Notes: generated by a model from the letters alone, not told the origin. Numbered from the stretch's first letter, positions 15,314-24,150 are shown. The stretch: 32,128 bases of DNA from Candidatus Ruminimicrobiellum bubulum (GCA_017651625.1 JAGCCP010000038.1:1-32128), one strand, 5' to 3'. Numbers and translations are program-made.

Positions 15314-16492
15314 CTATTTTAACTTCTCAACCAACTTTATTCCCGCTTGATAACATTTTTCCAATTCTTCTTTGTTCGGTTTGAATTTTGCTCCGACCTG
15401 ATCTATAACTTCCACACCGAAAGAAGATAAATTTTCTGCTATTTCTTTTACTGCTCCGCCGGCCCATCCGAAAGAGCCGAACGAAACGGCAATTCTGTTT
15501 TTAGGTTTCATGCCTTTAATGAAATGTATAAAACCTGCAATGTAGGCCAACATTTCGTTATCGTGTGTGGAAGAACCTATAACAAATGCTTTTGATTCCA
15601 ACATTTCGTAAGCAATTTCGGCAAAATCGGTTTTTGCAATGTCGAACATTTTAACTTCTATGTTATTATCAGTTAAGGCTCTTGCAATTTCTCTTGCCAT
15701 TATTTCCGTTGAGCCCCACATGGTTTCATATACTATAACGGCTTTATTTACAACCGTATTTTTTGCCCATGCCAAATATTTTTCTATAACTTTATTTATA
15801 TCTTTTCTCCATACAAGGCCATGGCTCGGGGCAATAAAATCTACAAGTAAATTCATTTTTAAAATGTTATTTATACTTCTGTCTATCATGGCACCTAAAG
15901 GCCACAATATGTTTGCATAATATTTTGCAACTTCTTTTTCTATTATTCCGCAATCAACTTCGTCGGTAAAAGTTTTGTTTGTTGCTATATGTTGACCGAA
16001 TCCGTCATTTGAAAATAATACTTTTTGTTCCTGGCAGTATGTCATCATACTATCAGGCCAGTGAACCATTGGCACTTCAACGAAAGTCAATGTGTTATTA
16101 CCTAAATTAATTTTATCACCGGTTTTAACAACGGTTATATCAATATTTAAATTGTAATATTTTAAAAGTCCTTCTTTTAATTTTGCTGTTCCGTAAAATT
16201 TTGCATTTTTTAAAACAGTTGCCATATATTCAATCGAACCGCTGTGATCCGGTTCCAAATGGTTTAATATAACATGTTTTATTTTTTCAGGTTCTATAAT
16301 TTCGGAAATATTTTTTATAAATTCTTCTTCAAAACCTTTATGAACAACATCTATTAAAGCAGGTTCATTATCCTTAATAATATAAGAATTATAAGTAACA
16401 CCGCTTTTTGTAATGAAGGTATTACCATGAAAACTTCTCATGTTCCAATCTATTACGCCGACAGAAAAAACATCTTTTGTTATTTGCTTCAT
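15314..16492 (-). CDS. Flavodiiron protein (oxygen/NO reductase, FprA type)
   Basis: 392 residues: a metallo-beta-lactamase-like diiron domain followed by flavodoxin. Iron ligands are visible as H78-x-E80-x-D82-H83 (HLEPDH), His144 (MVHWPDS), Asp163 (NDGFGQH) and His224 (PSHGLVW). The FMN-binding loop is in VYETMWGSTEIMAREIA (about 254-270). Class A enzymes reduce O2 to water, or NO to N2O, with rubredoxin as donor; a rubredoxin gene is two genes upstream. RBS AAGGAA. It leads directly into superoxide reductase. Confidence 0.96.
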   Translation of the reverse strand: MKQITKDVFSVGVIDWNMRSFHGNTFITKSGVTYNSYIIKDNEPALIDVVHKGFEEEFIKNISEIIEPEKIKHVILNHLEPDHSGSIEYMATVLKNAKFYGTAKLKEGLLKYYNLNIDITVVKTGDKINLGNNTLTFVEVPMVHWPDSMMTYCQEQKVLFSNDGFGQHIATNKTFTDEVDCGIIEKEVAKYYANILWPLGAMIDRSINNILKMNLLVDFIAPSHGLVWRKDINKVIEKYLAWAKNTVVNKAVIVYETMWGSTEIMAREIARALTDNNIEVKMFDIAKTDFAEIAYEMLESKAFVIGSSTHDNEMLAYIAGFIHFIKGMKPKNRIAVSFGSFGWAGGAVKEIAENLSSFGVEVIDQVGAKFKPNKEELEKCYQAGIKLVEKLK

Positions 16493-16516
16493 TTTTTTAT
16501 TCCTTTTTACTTTTTG

Positions 16517-16804
16517 TTAGTCTCTTTTTTCTTTGAACAAACCTGTTATTGCAAGACCGATTAAATATATCGCAATAAACAGATATGATAAATTAACAAC
16601 GTTTGAACTTATGTGATAGAAAAAAGAACATACGATAAATGCAATAACTACAAGAGGAGCTATCGGTATAAAAGCACATATTATAGCAAGCGGATATGTT
16701 ATGTATGGAGTGAAATTTATATTTTCTTTAGCAAAAGTTATATAAATTATTGCAGCTAATACTATCTCTATAAAATAAAATAACTTTCTGGTTACTTTTT
16801 TCAA
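16517..16804 (-). CDS. Small membrane protein, function unknown
   Basis: 95 residues if started at TTG (16804-16802), which has AGGAG at 7 nt. The only upstream ATG (16843) lacks an RBS. Three hydrophobic helices are visible, with a short basic C-terminus (LFKEKRD). I do not recognise a family. It sits between rubredoxin and the flavodiiron gene on the same strand, 24 nt ahead of the latter, so it is probably co-expressed with the oxygen-defence genes. Confidence 0.65.
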   Translation of the reverse strand: MKKVTRKLFYFIEIVLAAIIYITFAKENINFTPYITYPLAIICAFIPIAPLVVIAFIVCSFFYHISSNVVNLSYLFIAIYLIGLAITGLFKEKRD

Positions 16805-16893
16805 TTTATTTCTCCTAAAAAGTAAAATTAAACTGCAACACACAACCCTTGCAGTTGTTAATATTTATTTAACTGTAAAAATTTTTACTGTTT

Positions 16894-17052
16894 TTACATC
16901 TTTTCAAAAGAATCTTTGCCTACCTGACAAACAGGACATACCCAATTTTCCGGTAATTTGTCAAAAGGTGTTCCTGCCGGTATTCCGTTGTCCGGATCTC
17001 CTTTTGCAGGATCATATTCATAACCGCATATACTGCATTTGTATTTTTCCAT
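16894..17052 (-). CDS. Rubredoxin
   Basis: 52 residues with two CxxCG-type knuckles: [10 protein letters not shown] (Cys6, Cys9) and [13 protein letters not shown] (Cys39, Cys42), and the typical [17 protein letters not shown] between them. A one-iron electron carrier and likely donor to the downstream flavodiiron protein, rubrerythrins and superoxide reductase. The start has GGAGG 6 nt upstream. It is the first gene of the minus-strand oxygen-defence run. Confidence 0.96.
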   Translation of the reverse strand: MEKYKCSICGYEYDPAKGDPDNGIPAGTPFDKLPENWVCPVCQVGKDSFEKM

Positions 17053-17199
17053 TATTTGCCTCCGGTAAAATTTTTATATATATTTTTGGCTAATATATAT
17101 TCAACAAATTATAGTATATTTTTAAAGTTTTTTATATAGAAATATATTCTTAAAATAAAAAGTTCAACAATTGTATCTTTTATGCTAAAATAAAACAGT
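17053..17199. promoter_or_regulatory. Divergent promoter region with probable leaderless U32 promoter
   Basis: Very AT-rich, between divergent rubredoxin (-) and U32 (+) genes. On the + strand TTCAAC (17163-17168), 17 nt, TAAAAT (17186-17191). The ATG follows 8 nt later with no Shine-Dalgarno, so transcription would begin at or next to the start codon. A promoter for rubredoxin must also lie here, but I cannot single one out. Confidence 0.5.
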
Positions 17200-19203
17200 A
17201 TGAATAACATAGAATTGCTGGCACCAAGCGGTAATATAGATTCTTTTTTAGCGGCAGTATCTGCCGGTGCAGATGCCGTTTATATAGGGTTAAAAGATTT
17301 CAGTGCAAGGGCAAAAGCCAGAAATTTTTCTTATAAACAATTAAACGAAATTTGTTCTTATGCACATCGAAAAAACGTAAAAGTTTTTGTTGCTTTAAAC
17401 ACTTTAATAAAAAATTCCGAAATAAAAGATGTTGTAAAAAATTTAGAACAAATAAGTTTATCCAATGCCGATGCCATTATTGTTCAAGATTTAGGTGTGG
17501 CGTACTTATTAAAAAAATATTTTCCTAGCATAAAACTTCATGCAAGTACACAACTTACAATACATAACAGTTATGGTGCAATACAAGCCGAGCAGATGGG
17601 GTTTAAACGTGCTGTTTTAGCAAGAGAACTTTCTTTTGATGAAATAAAAAGTATAAAAAAGAAGAGTACTATAGAGCTTGAGATTTTTTGTCACGGAGCA
17701 TTATGTTTCTGTGTTTCCGGTCTTTGCTTGTTTTCAAGTTTTATAGGCGGATACAGCGGTAACAGAGGACACTGTACACAACCTTGCAGAAGATTATGGT
17801 CCGTTGACGGTAAAAATGGATATTTTTTATCTCCGAAAGATTTTCAACTGGCAGATTATATTAGACAAATAAAAGAGATAGGAGTAACATCGTTAAAAAT
17901 AGAAGGCAGATTAAAATCGGCGGACTATGTAAGCAAAACCGTTAAAGCTTACAGATTACTAATAGATTCCGACGAAAACAATTATGAAATAAATTTAAAA
18001 CAGGCAAAAGAAATTTTGTCTCTTGATTATGCAAGGCAAAAAACAACTTTTAATTTCAGTACAAAAAATGAAGGTATTTTTGAGCCTAAAAAATCTAAAA
18101 ATATAGGATTATATTTAGGAATTGTTGAAAATAAAACAGACACAACTTTTTCTTTAAATACAAAAATAAATTTATCGATAGGTGACACCGTAAGAATAGT
18201 TGATAATAAAAAAGACAAAAGTGTTGTCTTAAAAATAGAATATTTAGATAAAAAAGAGGATAGTTATAAAATACTATATAAAGATTTATATATAGAAAAC
18301 GAGTTTGAAGTTTACAAAATTGCCGACGGAGAGCATCGGAAGATTGGAGGCTTGGAAGATTTAAAGGTTGGAAACGACAAAACAGAACTTATAAAAAATA
18401 ATAAAACTTTAAAGATTTTACCGCCTCAACCATTCAATTCAAAAAGTTCTTTGCCGAATTTGTTTGTAAGGATTAACAATATCAAATGGATGCCATTGTT
18501 AAAAAATGTTAAAGCATCTACGATAATAAAATTATCAAAAGAAAATTTGAATGTAGTAAAAAATTTTGTTTCTCAAAAAAGTGTAAATGATTTATATTTT
18601 GAGTTTCCGCCATACGTAGATGAACAAGATATAAAAATTTATGATAGTTTTATAAATTTTGTTATAGATAAAAAACATAACAAATTTTTTATAAACAATG
18701 TTTCTCAAATTTATATGTTTAAAGATAAAAAAAGTTTGTTATACGCGGGACAATATCTTTACACATTAAACAATTACAGTGCGGAATTTTTATCAAAATA
18801 TAAAATAAACGGATTTTGTTCATCTTGGGAAGATGATTTATCCAATATAAAAGATTTATCGAAAAATCTAAAAAATAATTTGATTGTATATTTGTCTGGT
18901 TTTCCCGAAGTTGTAGTATCTAAAATGAAATTTGTTGGTGAGATTAGAAACAAAAATATAAAATCCGATAAAGATGAATTTAAAGTTGTTTCCAAAGAAG
19001 ATAATATTATTGTCCCGAAATATCCGATAAATTTATTTAGTTTTAAAAATAATTTGGTAAGTATGGGAATAAAATCTTTTGGGATAGATTTATCGTATAT
19101 AGAACCTAACATAAATTACCTAACACAAATAGTTAAGGCTTTCAATAACAATGCTTATATCAGTTCTGCAAACAAATTTAATTTTGAAAGAAAATTAAAA
19201 TGA
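17200..19203 (+). CDS. U32 family protein (TrhP/RlhA-like RNA modification)
   Basis: 667 residues. N-terminus MNNIELLAPSGNIDSFLAAV...GADAVYIGLKDFSARA is the U32 signature. The Cys-rich core is present: FCHGALCFCVSGLCLFSS, then GNRGHCTQPCRR and SPKDFQLADYI...LKIEGRLKSADYV. Family members TrhP and RlhA take part in hydroxylating tRNA uridine or rRNA cytidine, despite the peptidase label. The C-terminal 350 residues are Lys/Asn-rich and poorly conserved. A run of four octamers (18339-18370), like those in the intergenic elements, lies within the frame. The stop overlaps the next start (ATGA). Confidence 0.88.
   Translation: MNNIELLAPSGNIDSFLAAVSAGADAVYIGLKDFSARAKARNFSYKQLNEICSYAHRKNVKVFVALNTLIKNSEIKDVVKNLEQISLSNADAIIVQDLGVAYLLKKYFPSIKLHASTQLTIHNSYGAIQAEQMGFKRAVLARELSFDEIKSIKKKSTIELEIFCHGALCFCVSGLCLFSSFIGGYSGNRGHCTQPCRRLWSVDGKNGYFLSPKDFQLADYIRQIKEIGVTSLKIEGRLKSADYVSKTVKAYRLLIDSDENNYEINLKQAKEILSLDYARQKTTFNFSTKNEGIFEPKKSKNIGLYLGIVENKTDTTFSLNTKINLSIGDTVRIVDNKKDKSVVLKIEYLDKKEDSYKILYKDLYIENEFEVYKIADGEHRKIGGLEDLKVGNDKTELIKNNKTLKILPPQPFNSKSSLPNLFVRINNIKWMPLLKNVKASTIIKLSKENLNVVKNFVSQKSVNDLYFEFPPYVDEQDIKIYDSFINFVIDKKHNKFFINNVSQIYMFKDKKSLLYAGQYLYTLNNYSAEFLSKYKINGFCSSWEDDLSNIKDLSKNLKNNLIVYLSGFPEVVVSKMKFVGEIRNKNIKSDKDEFKVVSKEDNIIVPKYPINLFSFKNNLVSMGIKSFGIDLSYIEPNINYLTQIVKAFNNNAYISSANKFNFERKLK
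18339..18370 (+). repeat. 8-bp tandem repeat inside the U32 coding region
   Basis: GAAGATTG, GAGGCTTG, GAAGATTT and AAAGGTTG in direct succession, followed by GAAAC. This is the same octamer and period as the intergenic elements. Translated as about residues 380-390 (RKIGGLEDLKVG). Because 8 is not a multiple of 3, the protein is not itself repetitive here. Confidence 0.6.
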
Positions 19204-20501
19204 AAAAAATTATATTATTTTTATTGTTTGTTTTTTTATTCTTTCTTAATGTTTATGCGGATAAACCGAAATATGTCTTTTTGATTGTATGTGACGGAAT
19301 GTCAGTATCAAACGAAATTGCTCTAAGTAACTTCCTTTACGGAAGAGAAAAAATGTTGGTTTGGAATAATTTTCCGATACAAGCTGTTATGACGACATGG
19401 AGCATAAATTCGTATAAAGGAGTTTATTCGGAAGATAATTTTGACAGGGAAAAAGGGTATGATACAAATATTGCGGGAACAAAGCCGTATCCTTATTACA
19501 AATCGGAACAAGCAGAAAGATATTTTAAAGATTCTGTTTCTACGGATTATGCCGCAGCGGCAACGGCTATGTCAACAGGCAAAAAAGTTTATAATAATAC
19601 CGTTTGTTATAATAAGAAAACCGATAAATTTATAGAAAACATCGCAGATAAAATAAATGAACAAAAAGAGTATAATGTAGCACTTGTAACCACGGACAAT
19701 TTTTACAATTATGTTGCTGCAGGTTTTCTAAGTCATAATAAATCGAAAAACAGTTATAATAAAATAGCCGAAGAAATATTATCAAAAACAAAACCGGAAA
19801 TAATCGTAAGTCAAAACGATATTTATGAAATGAATAAAGTGGCAGCATCTAACGGCTACTATGTTTTAGATTATCCCGAAATAAACGAGCCGCAAGTGTT
19901 TAATTTACTCAACAAAAAAATATTTGTAAGATTAAAAAATTATTATGTTCCGTATCCGATAGAATATTTTACTTCTGAAAGTTTTTTGTATAGAAATATT
20001 GATACAAAATTTTCAAAAATTGTTTCAGATACTACGAGATTGTTGTTAAAAAAGAAAAAACCTTTTTTTATGTTGGCCGAAATTACAGATGTCAGTAAAG
20101 CAAATAGTCAGAATGATTATAATAAAATGTTGGGCGCAATGTACGAATTAAATGAAACAGTTAAAAAAATTTATGATTTAATAAATTCGAATGATACAGA
20201 TATGTCTTTTGATAATAGTATTATAATCGTTGTTTCGGCATACTCTACGGGAATGTTAAGATTTAATGCTTATTTGCCGAAAGGAAATCTTCCCAGACCT
20301 AACATTCTTTTTGATAAGAAAACCATACTAAAAGCAGATATAAACATAAACTATAAAACAAAGTACAATGTTAATGAACTGGTCGGTTGCTATTGTATAG
20401 GTACAAAATCGGATTTGTTTAATAAGTATATAAACGAAAAAAATATTACAGATAATACCGATATCTATAATATTTTAAATGATATTTTAATTGCAAATTA
20501 A
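19200..20501 (+). CDS. Exported alkaline-phosphatase-fold protein, probably inactive
   Basis: 433 residues with a signal peptide (cleavage after VYA, residue 20). The fold is recognisable from VFLIVCDGMS (metal-ligand position Asp32) and STDYAAAATAMSTGKKVYN (114-132). The latter matches the nucleophile motif TDSAAAATA...TG, except that the Ser is Tyr117. Later landmarks are also altered. The Glu-Asp-His region reads MLAEITDVSKANSQND (about 290), without its His. The Asp-His pair of the TADHETGG-type motif reads VSAYSTGM (about 345). Catalysis by the usual mechanism is not expected, so a binding or scaffold role is more likely. Starts on the U32 stop (ATGA), so it is translationally coupled. 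Confidence 0.75.
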   Translation: MKKIILFLLFVFLFFLNVYADKPKYVFLIVCDGMSVSNEIALSNFLYGREKMLVWNNFPIQAVMTTWSINSYKGVYSEDNFDREKGYDTNIAGTKPYPYYKSEQAERYFKDSVSTDYAAAATAMSTGKKVYNNTVCYNKKTDKFIENIADKINEQKEYNVALVTTDNFYNYVAAGFLSHNKSKNSYNKIAEEILSKTKPEIIVSQNDIYEMNKVAASNGYYVLDYPEINEPQVFNLLNKKIFVRLKNYYVPYPIEYFTSESFLYRNIDTKFSKIVSDTTRLLLKKKKPFFMLAEITDVSKANSQNDYNKMLGAMYELNETVKKIYDLINSNDTDMSFDNSIIIVVSAYSTGMLRFNAYLPKGNLPRPNILFDKKTILKADININYKTKYNVNELVGCYCIGTKSDLFNKYINEKNITDNTDIYNILNDILIAN

Positions 20502-20930
20502 TTATTTCTTATTTTCTGAATTGTCCGACTTTGTTTTTATTGTTTGAATATTAATGTTTCGTATTGATTTTATTTCATCGTCTTTATTAAATACAACTTT
20601 TATTTCATAGTTTTTGTTGTTTACTGTTCCAAAAACAGATATTCCCTGAGTGTTTTCATCTATAGGATATATAGAAAATGTAGAAAAATAAGGGTTTGTT
20701 CTTGCATCAAAAGGGTACTCGTGACTTACAGAAACTTTATCATATTCTACATAATGACCGTTTTCTTTATAGTACTTAATACTTGCATTCAATAATTCCG
20801 AACACAAGATTTTACCATTGAGAAGTTGTTTAGAAATTTGGTAGTTTTTGTATGTTAATTTTATGGATATTACTATTACAACAACCAATGCACAAAAAAC
20901 TAAAAAAGATATAATTGTTTCTTTTCTCAT
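20502..20930 (-). CDS. Membrane-anchored protein, pilin-like layout, function unknown
   Basis: 142 residues: one N-terminal hydrophobic helix (about 6-26) continuing into an amphipathic helix (KLTYKNYQISKQLLNGKILCSELLNASIKYYKENGHY), then a beta-rich domain. This outline and the IKYYKENGHY turn recall type II/IV pseudopilins, but I see no prepilin peptidase site (G/FTxxE), so the resemblance is tentative. Its stop codon abuts that of the convergent phosphatase-like gene with no base between. The C-terminal tail is Lys/Asn/Ser-rich. Confidence 0.6.
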   Translation of the reverse strand: MRKETIISFLVFCALVVVIVISIKLTYKNYQISKQLLNGKILCSELLNASIKYYKENGHYVEYDKVSVSHEYPFDARTNPYFSTFSIYPIDENTQGISVFGTVNNKNYEIKVVFNKDDEIKSIRNINIQTIKTKSDNSENKK

Positions 20931-21020
20931 GGTTTATATTTTTTTAAATTATTTTATACTATACTTGCAACTATTATACAAAATTTAAAGATTTTTTAAT
21001 AGTACAAGATAAAAAACTTA

Positions 21021-21049
21021 TTGACTTTTTAATATATTTTTATTATAGT
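21021..21049 (+). promoter_or_regulatory. Promoter of the HU operon
   Basis: TTGACT (21021-21026), a 17-nt spacer and TATAGT (21044-21049). Start expected near 21056, about 37 nt before the HU ATG. Confidence 0.7.
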
Positions 21050-21092
21050 TTTTATATTCTCATTAGAGAGCTTTGTATATTTGGGGGAACTC

Positions 21093-21368
21093 ATGAAAAA
21101 ACCTGATGTTATTAAGCAGGTTGCAGAATGTTCGGGACTTACACAAGGTCAAGTAAATTTAGCCATAAAAGCTTTGGTTAAAGTTATTCAAGACAATTTA
21201 ATAAAAGGGGAAACGGTTTCTTTATCCGGTTTAGGTTCGTTTAAATCTAAAGACAGAAAGGCAAGACAAGGTAGAAATCCCAAAACGGGAACTATTGTTC
21301 CTGTTCCTGCCGGCAAAAAGGTTTCTTTCAAACCTACAACAACATTAAGAAAACTAATACAAAAATAA
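21093..21368 (+). CDS. HU-family DNA-binding protein
   Basis: 91 residues with the HU/IHF pattern: KPDVIKQVAECSGLTQGQVNLAIKAL helices, the turn LSGLGSFKSKDRKARQGRNPKTG, and the C-terminal VSFKPTTTLRKLI. A nucleoid protein that bends DNA. The ATG has GGGGGA 5 nt upstream; an in-frame TTG at 21081 overlaps that RBS and is rejected. The stop overlaps the aminotransferase start (TAATG), so it is coupled to an amino-acid biosynthesis gene. Confidence 0.95.
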   Translation: MKKPDVIKQVAECSGLTQGQVNLAIKALVKVIQDNLIKGETVSLSGLGSFKSKDRKARQGRNPKTGTIVPVPAGKKVSFKPTTTLRKLIQK

Positions 21369-22567
21369 TGGCAATATTAAAGATAAAACCATCAAACAAT
21401 TTGGATTCATTGCCTCCTTATTTGTTTGCAAAAATAAACAAATTAAAATTGGAGTGTTATGCTAAAAAACTTGACGTTATAGATTTGGCAATGGGCAACC
21501 CCGATATGCCCACACCGACACACATTGTAGATTGTTTATGTGATACGGTAAAACATCATAAAAATACTCACAGATACCCTCAAGCAAAAGGTATGCCTAA
21601 ATTCAGAAGAGCAGTTGCCGAATGGATGGGCAGAAGATTTGGAGTAGAATTAGATTATAATACGGAAATAATGTCTCTTATTGGTTCAAAAGAAGGTATT
21701 GCTCATTTATGTATGGCATATCTTAACGTAGGAGATTATATTTTGGTATGTGATCCTGCATATCCGGTTCATTTTAATGCCGCGGTTCTTGCGGGTGCAA
21801 AAACATATTCTATGCCGTTGTTGGAAGAAAACGATTATCTTCCCGACTTTACAAAAATTCCCGAAAGCATAGCTAAAAAAGCTAAGATGATGATATTAAA
21901 TTATCCTAATAATCCGACAGCAGCCGTTGCGGACGATCCTGCTTTTTGGAAGGAAGCAATAAGATTTTGTAAAAAATATAAAATACTTTTAATTTCGGAT
22001 AATGCATACTCCGAACTTATTTTCGGTGAGAATACTTCACCATCAATATTTGAGTTTCCGGGTGCGAAAGATGTTGCACTTGAATTTCATTCTTTTTCAA
22101 AAACGTTTAATATGGCAGGTTGGAGAGTAGGTTGGGCTTGCGGAGCAAAACAGTTACTTTATCCGCTTGAGAAATTCAAATCGTTTTTGGATTACGGAGT
22201 TCCGACTTTTATTCAGCTTGCAGCAGTTGCAGCATTAAACGGTTCTCAACAATGTGTTAAAGAACAAGCTGCAATTTATGAAAGAAGAATGAATAAAATG
22301 GTCGACGGATTAAATAAAATCGGTTGGCATGTAAGAAAGACTAAAGGAACAATGTATGTTTGGGCAGGTCTTCCCGATAACTTAAAGAAAGAAGGTTCTT
22401 TGTCTGTAGCGGAAAGACTTCTTAAAGAAACGGGTGTTGCGGTTTCTCCCGGAGCAGGATTTGGAAAGTGTGGTGAAGGATATGTGAGAATATCGTTGGT
22501 AACTCACGATAAAAGATTTCATGATGCATTATTAAGAATAAAAAAATTTACATTAAATGGAAAATAA
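21368..22567 (+). CDS. Class I/II PLP-dependent aminotransferase
   Basis: 399 residues, fold type I. Substrate-side VIDLAMGNPDMPTP, NYPNNPTA and ISDNAYSELIF are followed by the PLP lysine motif SFSKTFNMAGWRVGWACG (about 240-257) and C-terminal YVRISLVTHDKRFHDAL. Closest by pattern to alanine/aspartate or LL-diaminopimelate aminotransferases (AlaC/DapL types). Substrate not decided. Position beside homoserine dehydrogenase fits the aspartate family of amino acids. Starts on the HU stop. Confidence 0.9.
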   Translation: MAILKIKPSNNLDSLPPYLFAKINKLKLECYAKKLDVIDLAMGNPDMPTPTHIVDCLCDTVKHHKNTHRYPQAKGMPKFRRAVAEWMGRRFGVELDYNTEIMSLIGSKEGIAHLCMAYLNVGDYILVCDPAYPVHFNAAVLAGAKTYSMPLLEENDYLPDFTKIPESIAKKAKMMILNYPNNPTAAVADDPAFWKEAIRFCKKYKILLISDNAYSELIFGENTSPSIFEFPGAKDVALEFHSFSKTFNMAGWRVGWACGAKQLLYPLEKFKSFLDYGVPTFIQLAAVAALNGSQQCVKEQAAIYERRMNKMVDGLNKIGWHVRKTKGTMYVWAGLPDNLKKEGSLSVAERLLKETGVAVSPGAGFGKCGEGYVRISLVTHDKRFHDALLRIKKFTLNGK

Positions 22568-22571
22568 ATTT

Positions 22572-23852
22572 ATGAAGAAAAGTTTAAATATCGGTTTAGT
22601 AGGTTATGGAACAGTAGGTAAAGGTGTAGTAAAAATTTTGGAAAAAAACAGTGCTATCGCTTTAAGAAAAGCGGGAGTAAAAATAAATGTAAGATCTATT
22701 TGTGATTTATATCCGATAGACAAACCAAAATTATATGTTAAAAATTTTATGAACATAATAAAAGATCCCGAAATAGATATCGTTGTAGAACTTATCGGCG
22801 GATATGAGCCTGCAAGAACGGTTATTACAGAAGCTCTTAAAAACGGTAAAAGTGTTGTTACCGCAAATAAAGCGGCATTAGCAAAATATTGGGATGAAAT
22901 ATTTTCTTTAGCACAAGAAAATAAACAGATGGTATATTTTGAAGCTTCCGTCGGCGGAGTTATTCCTGTAATACAAGGTTTAAACGAAGGTCTTGCCGGC
23001 AATGAAATAAAAAGTATAAAAGGTATTTTAAACGGAACGACAAACTATATATTAAGTAAAATGACAGACGAGGGTGTTACTTACAATGATGCATTGAAAA
23101 ATGCGCAAGCATCAGGTTTTGCAGAAGCTAACCCTACGGCAGATGTTAAAGGGCTTGATACGGCAAACAAACTTGCAATATTATCTTCACTTGCTTGGGG
23201 CAGTTGGATAAAAGTTGAAGATATAAGAGTTAAAGGTATAGACCAACTTGATATAGAAGATGTTAACATAACAAGAGATTTCGGTTATGTATTTAAACTT
23301 ATAGGTTCTGCAATAAAAACAGATAAAGGTGTAGATTTGTGGGTAGAACCTTGCTTAATAGATCATCATCATTCTTTTGCAAATGTTCATAACGAATATA
23401 ATGCAATTATGATAAAAGGTGATGCTGCAGACGATGTTATGTTCTATGGTAAAGGTGCGGGACAATTACCCGCGGCTTCTGCTGTAGTTTCAGATATTAT
23501 AGATTTATCTAAATATATTGCTAACGGAACGGCAGGTGTCGTTCAAAACGTTGTATATTCAAAGAAAAAAATAGTTAAGTTTTTACCTCACGGAGACAGC
23601 AAGAGTGATTATTATTTAAGATTTTCCGTAGTTAACAGACCGGGAGTTCTTTCAAAAATTTCAGGTATATTAGGTGAGCACGGAGTATCGATAGCAAGTT
23701 TGTATCAAGACGATAGAAACAAAGATAAAAAAGTTTCAATTATAATTACAACTCACAGAGCTTTAAGTAAACAAATATCGGAAGCATTGAAAGAAATAGA
23801 TAAGTTGTCGATAATAAAAGCCAAAACCGTTAAATATAGAATAGAAGAATAA
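22572..23852 (+). CDS. hom: Homoserine dehydrogenase with ACT domain
   Basis: Reduces aspartate semialdehyde to homoserine (threonine and methionine pathway). Nucleotide-binding GLVGYGTVGKGVVKIL near the N-terminus, VVTANKAALAKYW and the catalytic region GGVIPVI...GILNGTTNYIL...NPTADVKGLDTANKLAIL, then a C-terminal ACT domain (FSVVNRPGVLSKISGILGEH), usually the threonine feedback site. The start MKKSLNIG matches family N-termini. An ATG 15 nt upstream would overlap the aminotransferase, and neither has a good RBS. Confidence 0.95.
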   Translation: MKKSLNIGLVGYGTVGKGVVKILEKNSAIALRKAGVKINVRSICDLYPIDKPKLYVKNFMNIIKDPEIDIVVELIGGYEPARTVITEALKNGKSVVTANKAALAKYWDEIFSLAQENKQMVYFEASVGGVIPVIQGLNEGLAGNEIKSIKGILNGTTNYILSKMTDEGVTYNDALKNAQASGFAEANPTADVKGLDTANKLAILSSLAWGSWIKVEDIRVKGIDQLDIEDVNITRDFGYVFKLIGSAIKTDKGVDLWVEPCLIDHHHSFANVHNEYNAIMIKGDAADDVMFYGKGAGQLPAASAVVSDIIDLSKYIANGTAGVVQNVVYSKKKIVKFLPHGDSKSDYYLRFSVVNRPGVLSKISGILGEHGVSIASLYQDDRNKDKKVSIIITTHRALSKQISEALKEIDKLSIIKAKTVKYRIEE

Positions 23853-23872
23853 ACTTCTTTTAGGAGTATTTT

Positions 23873-24148
23873 ATGGCAGCAATGTTTATGATATTCTTTT
23901 CCGTATTTTTGGCTGAGCTCGGAGATAAGACTCAAATAGCAACATTGTTGTTTGCAACAGATTCAAAGCTTTCACCGTTTCAAATTTTTTTAGCTTCTGC
24001 GGGTGCACTTGTTTTGTCGTCTGCCATAGCTGTACTGGCAGGAACATTCGCAAAAATATATTTACAACAAATACCGTTAAAATTAATAAGCGGTATTTGT
24101 TTTGTTTTGATAGGAGTTTGGACAATTTACAGTTATTATAAGGGGTAA
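23873..24148 (+). CDS. TMEM165/GDT1-family membrane protein, single-repeat form
   Basis: 91 residues with the family motif ELGDKTQIA (15-23) and three hydrophobic segments. Most GDT1 proteins have two such repeats in about 190-200 residues and export Mn2+ (or Ca2+). This one has only one repeat, so it would have to pair with itself or another half. The ORF is intact, with RBS TAGGAG. I see no second motif in the next gene. Confidence 0.85.
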   Translation: MAAMFMIFFSVFLAELGDKTQIATLLFATDSKLSPFQIFLASAGALVLSSAIAVLAGTFAKIYLQQIPLKLISGICFVLIGVWTIYSYYKG

Positions 24149-24150
24149 TA

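Noticed and set aside
21081-21092. TTG start for HU
   Set aside because: It would place the GGGGGA ribosome binding site inside the gene. The ATG at 21093 suits the family N-terminus.
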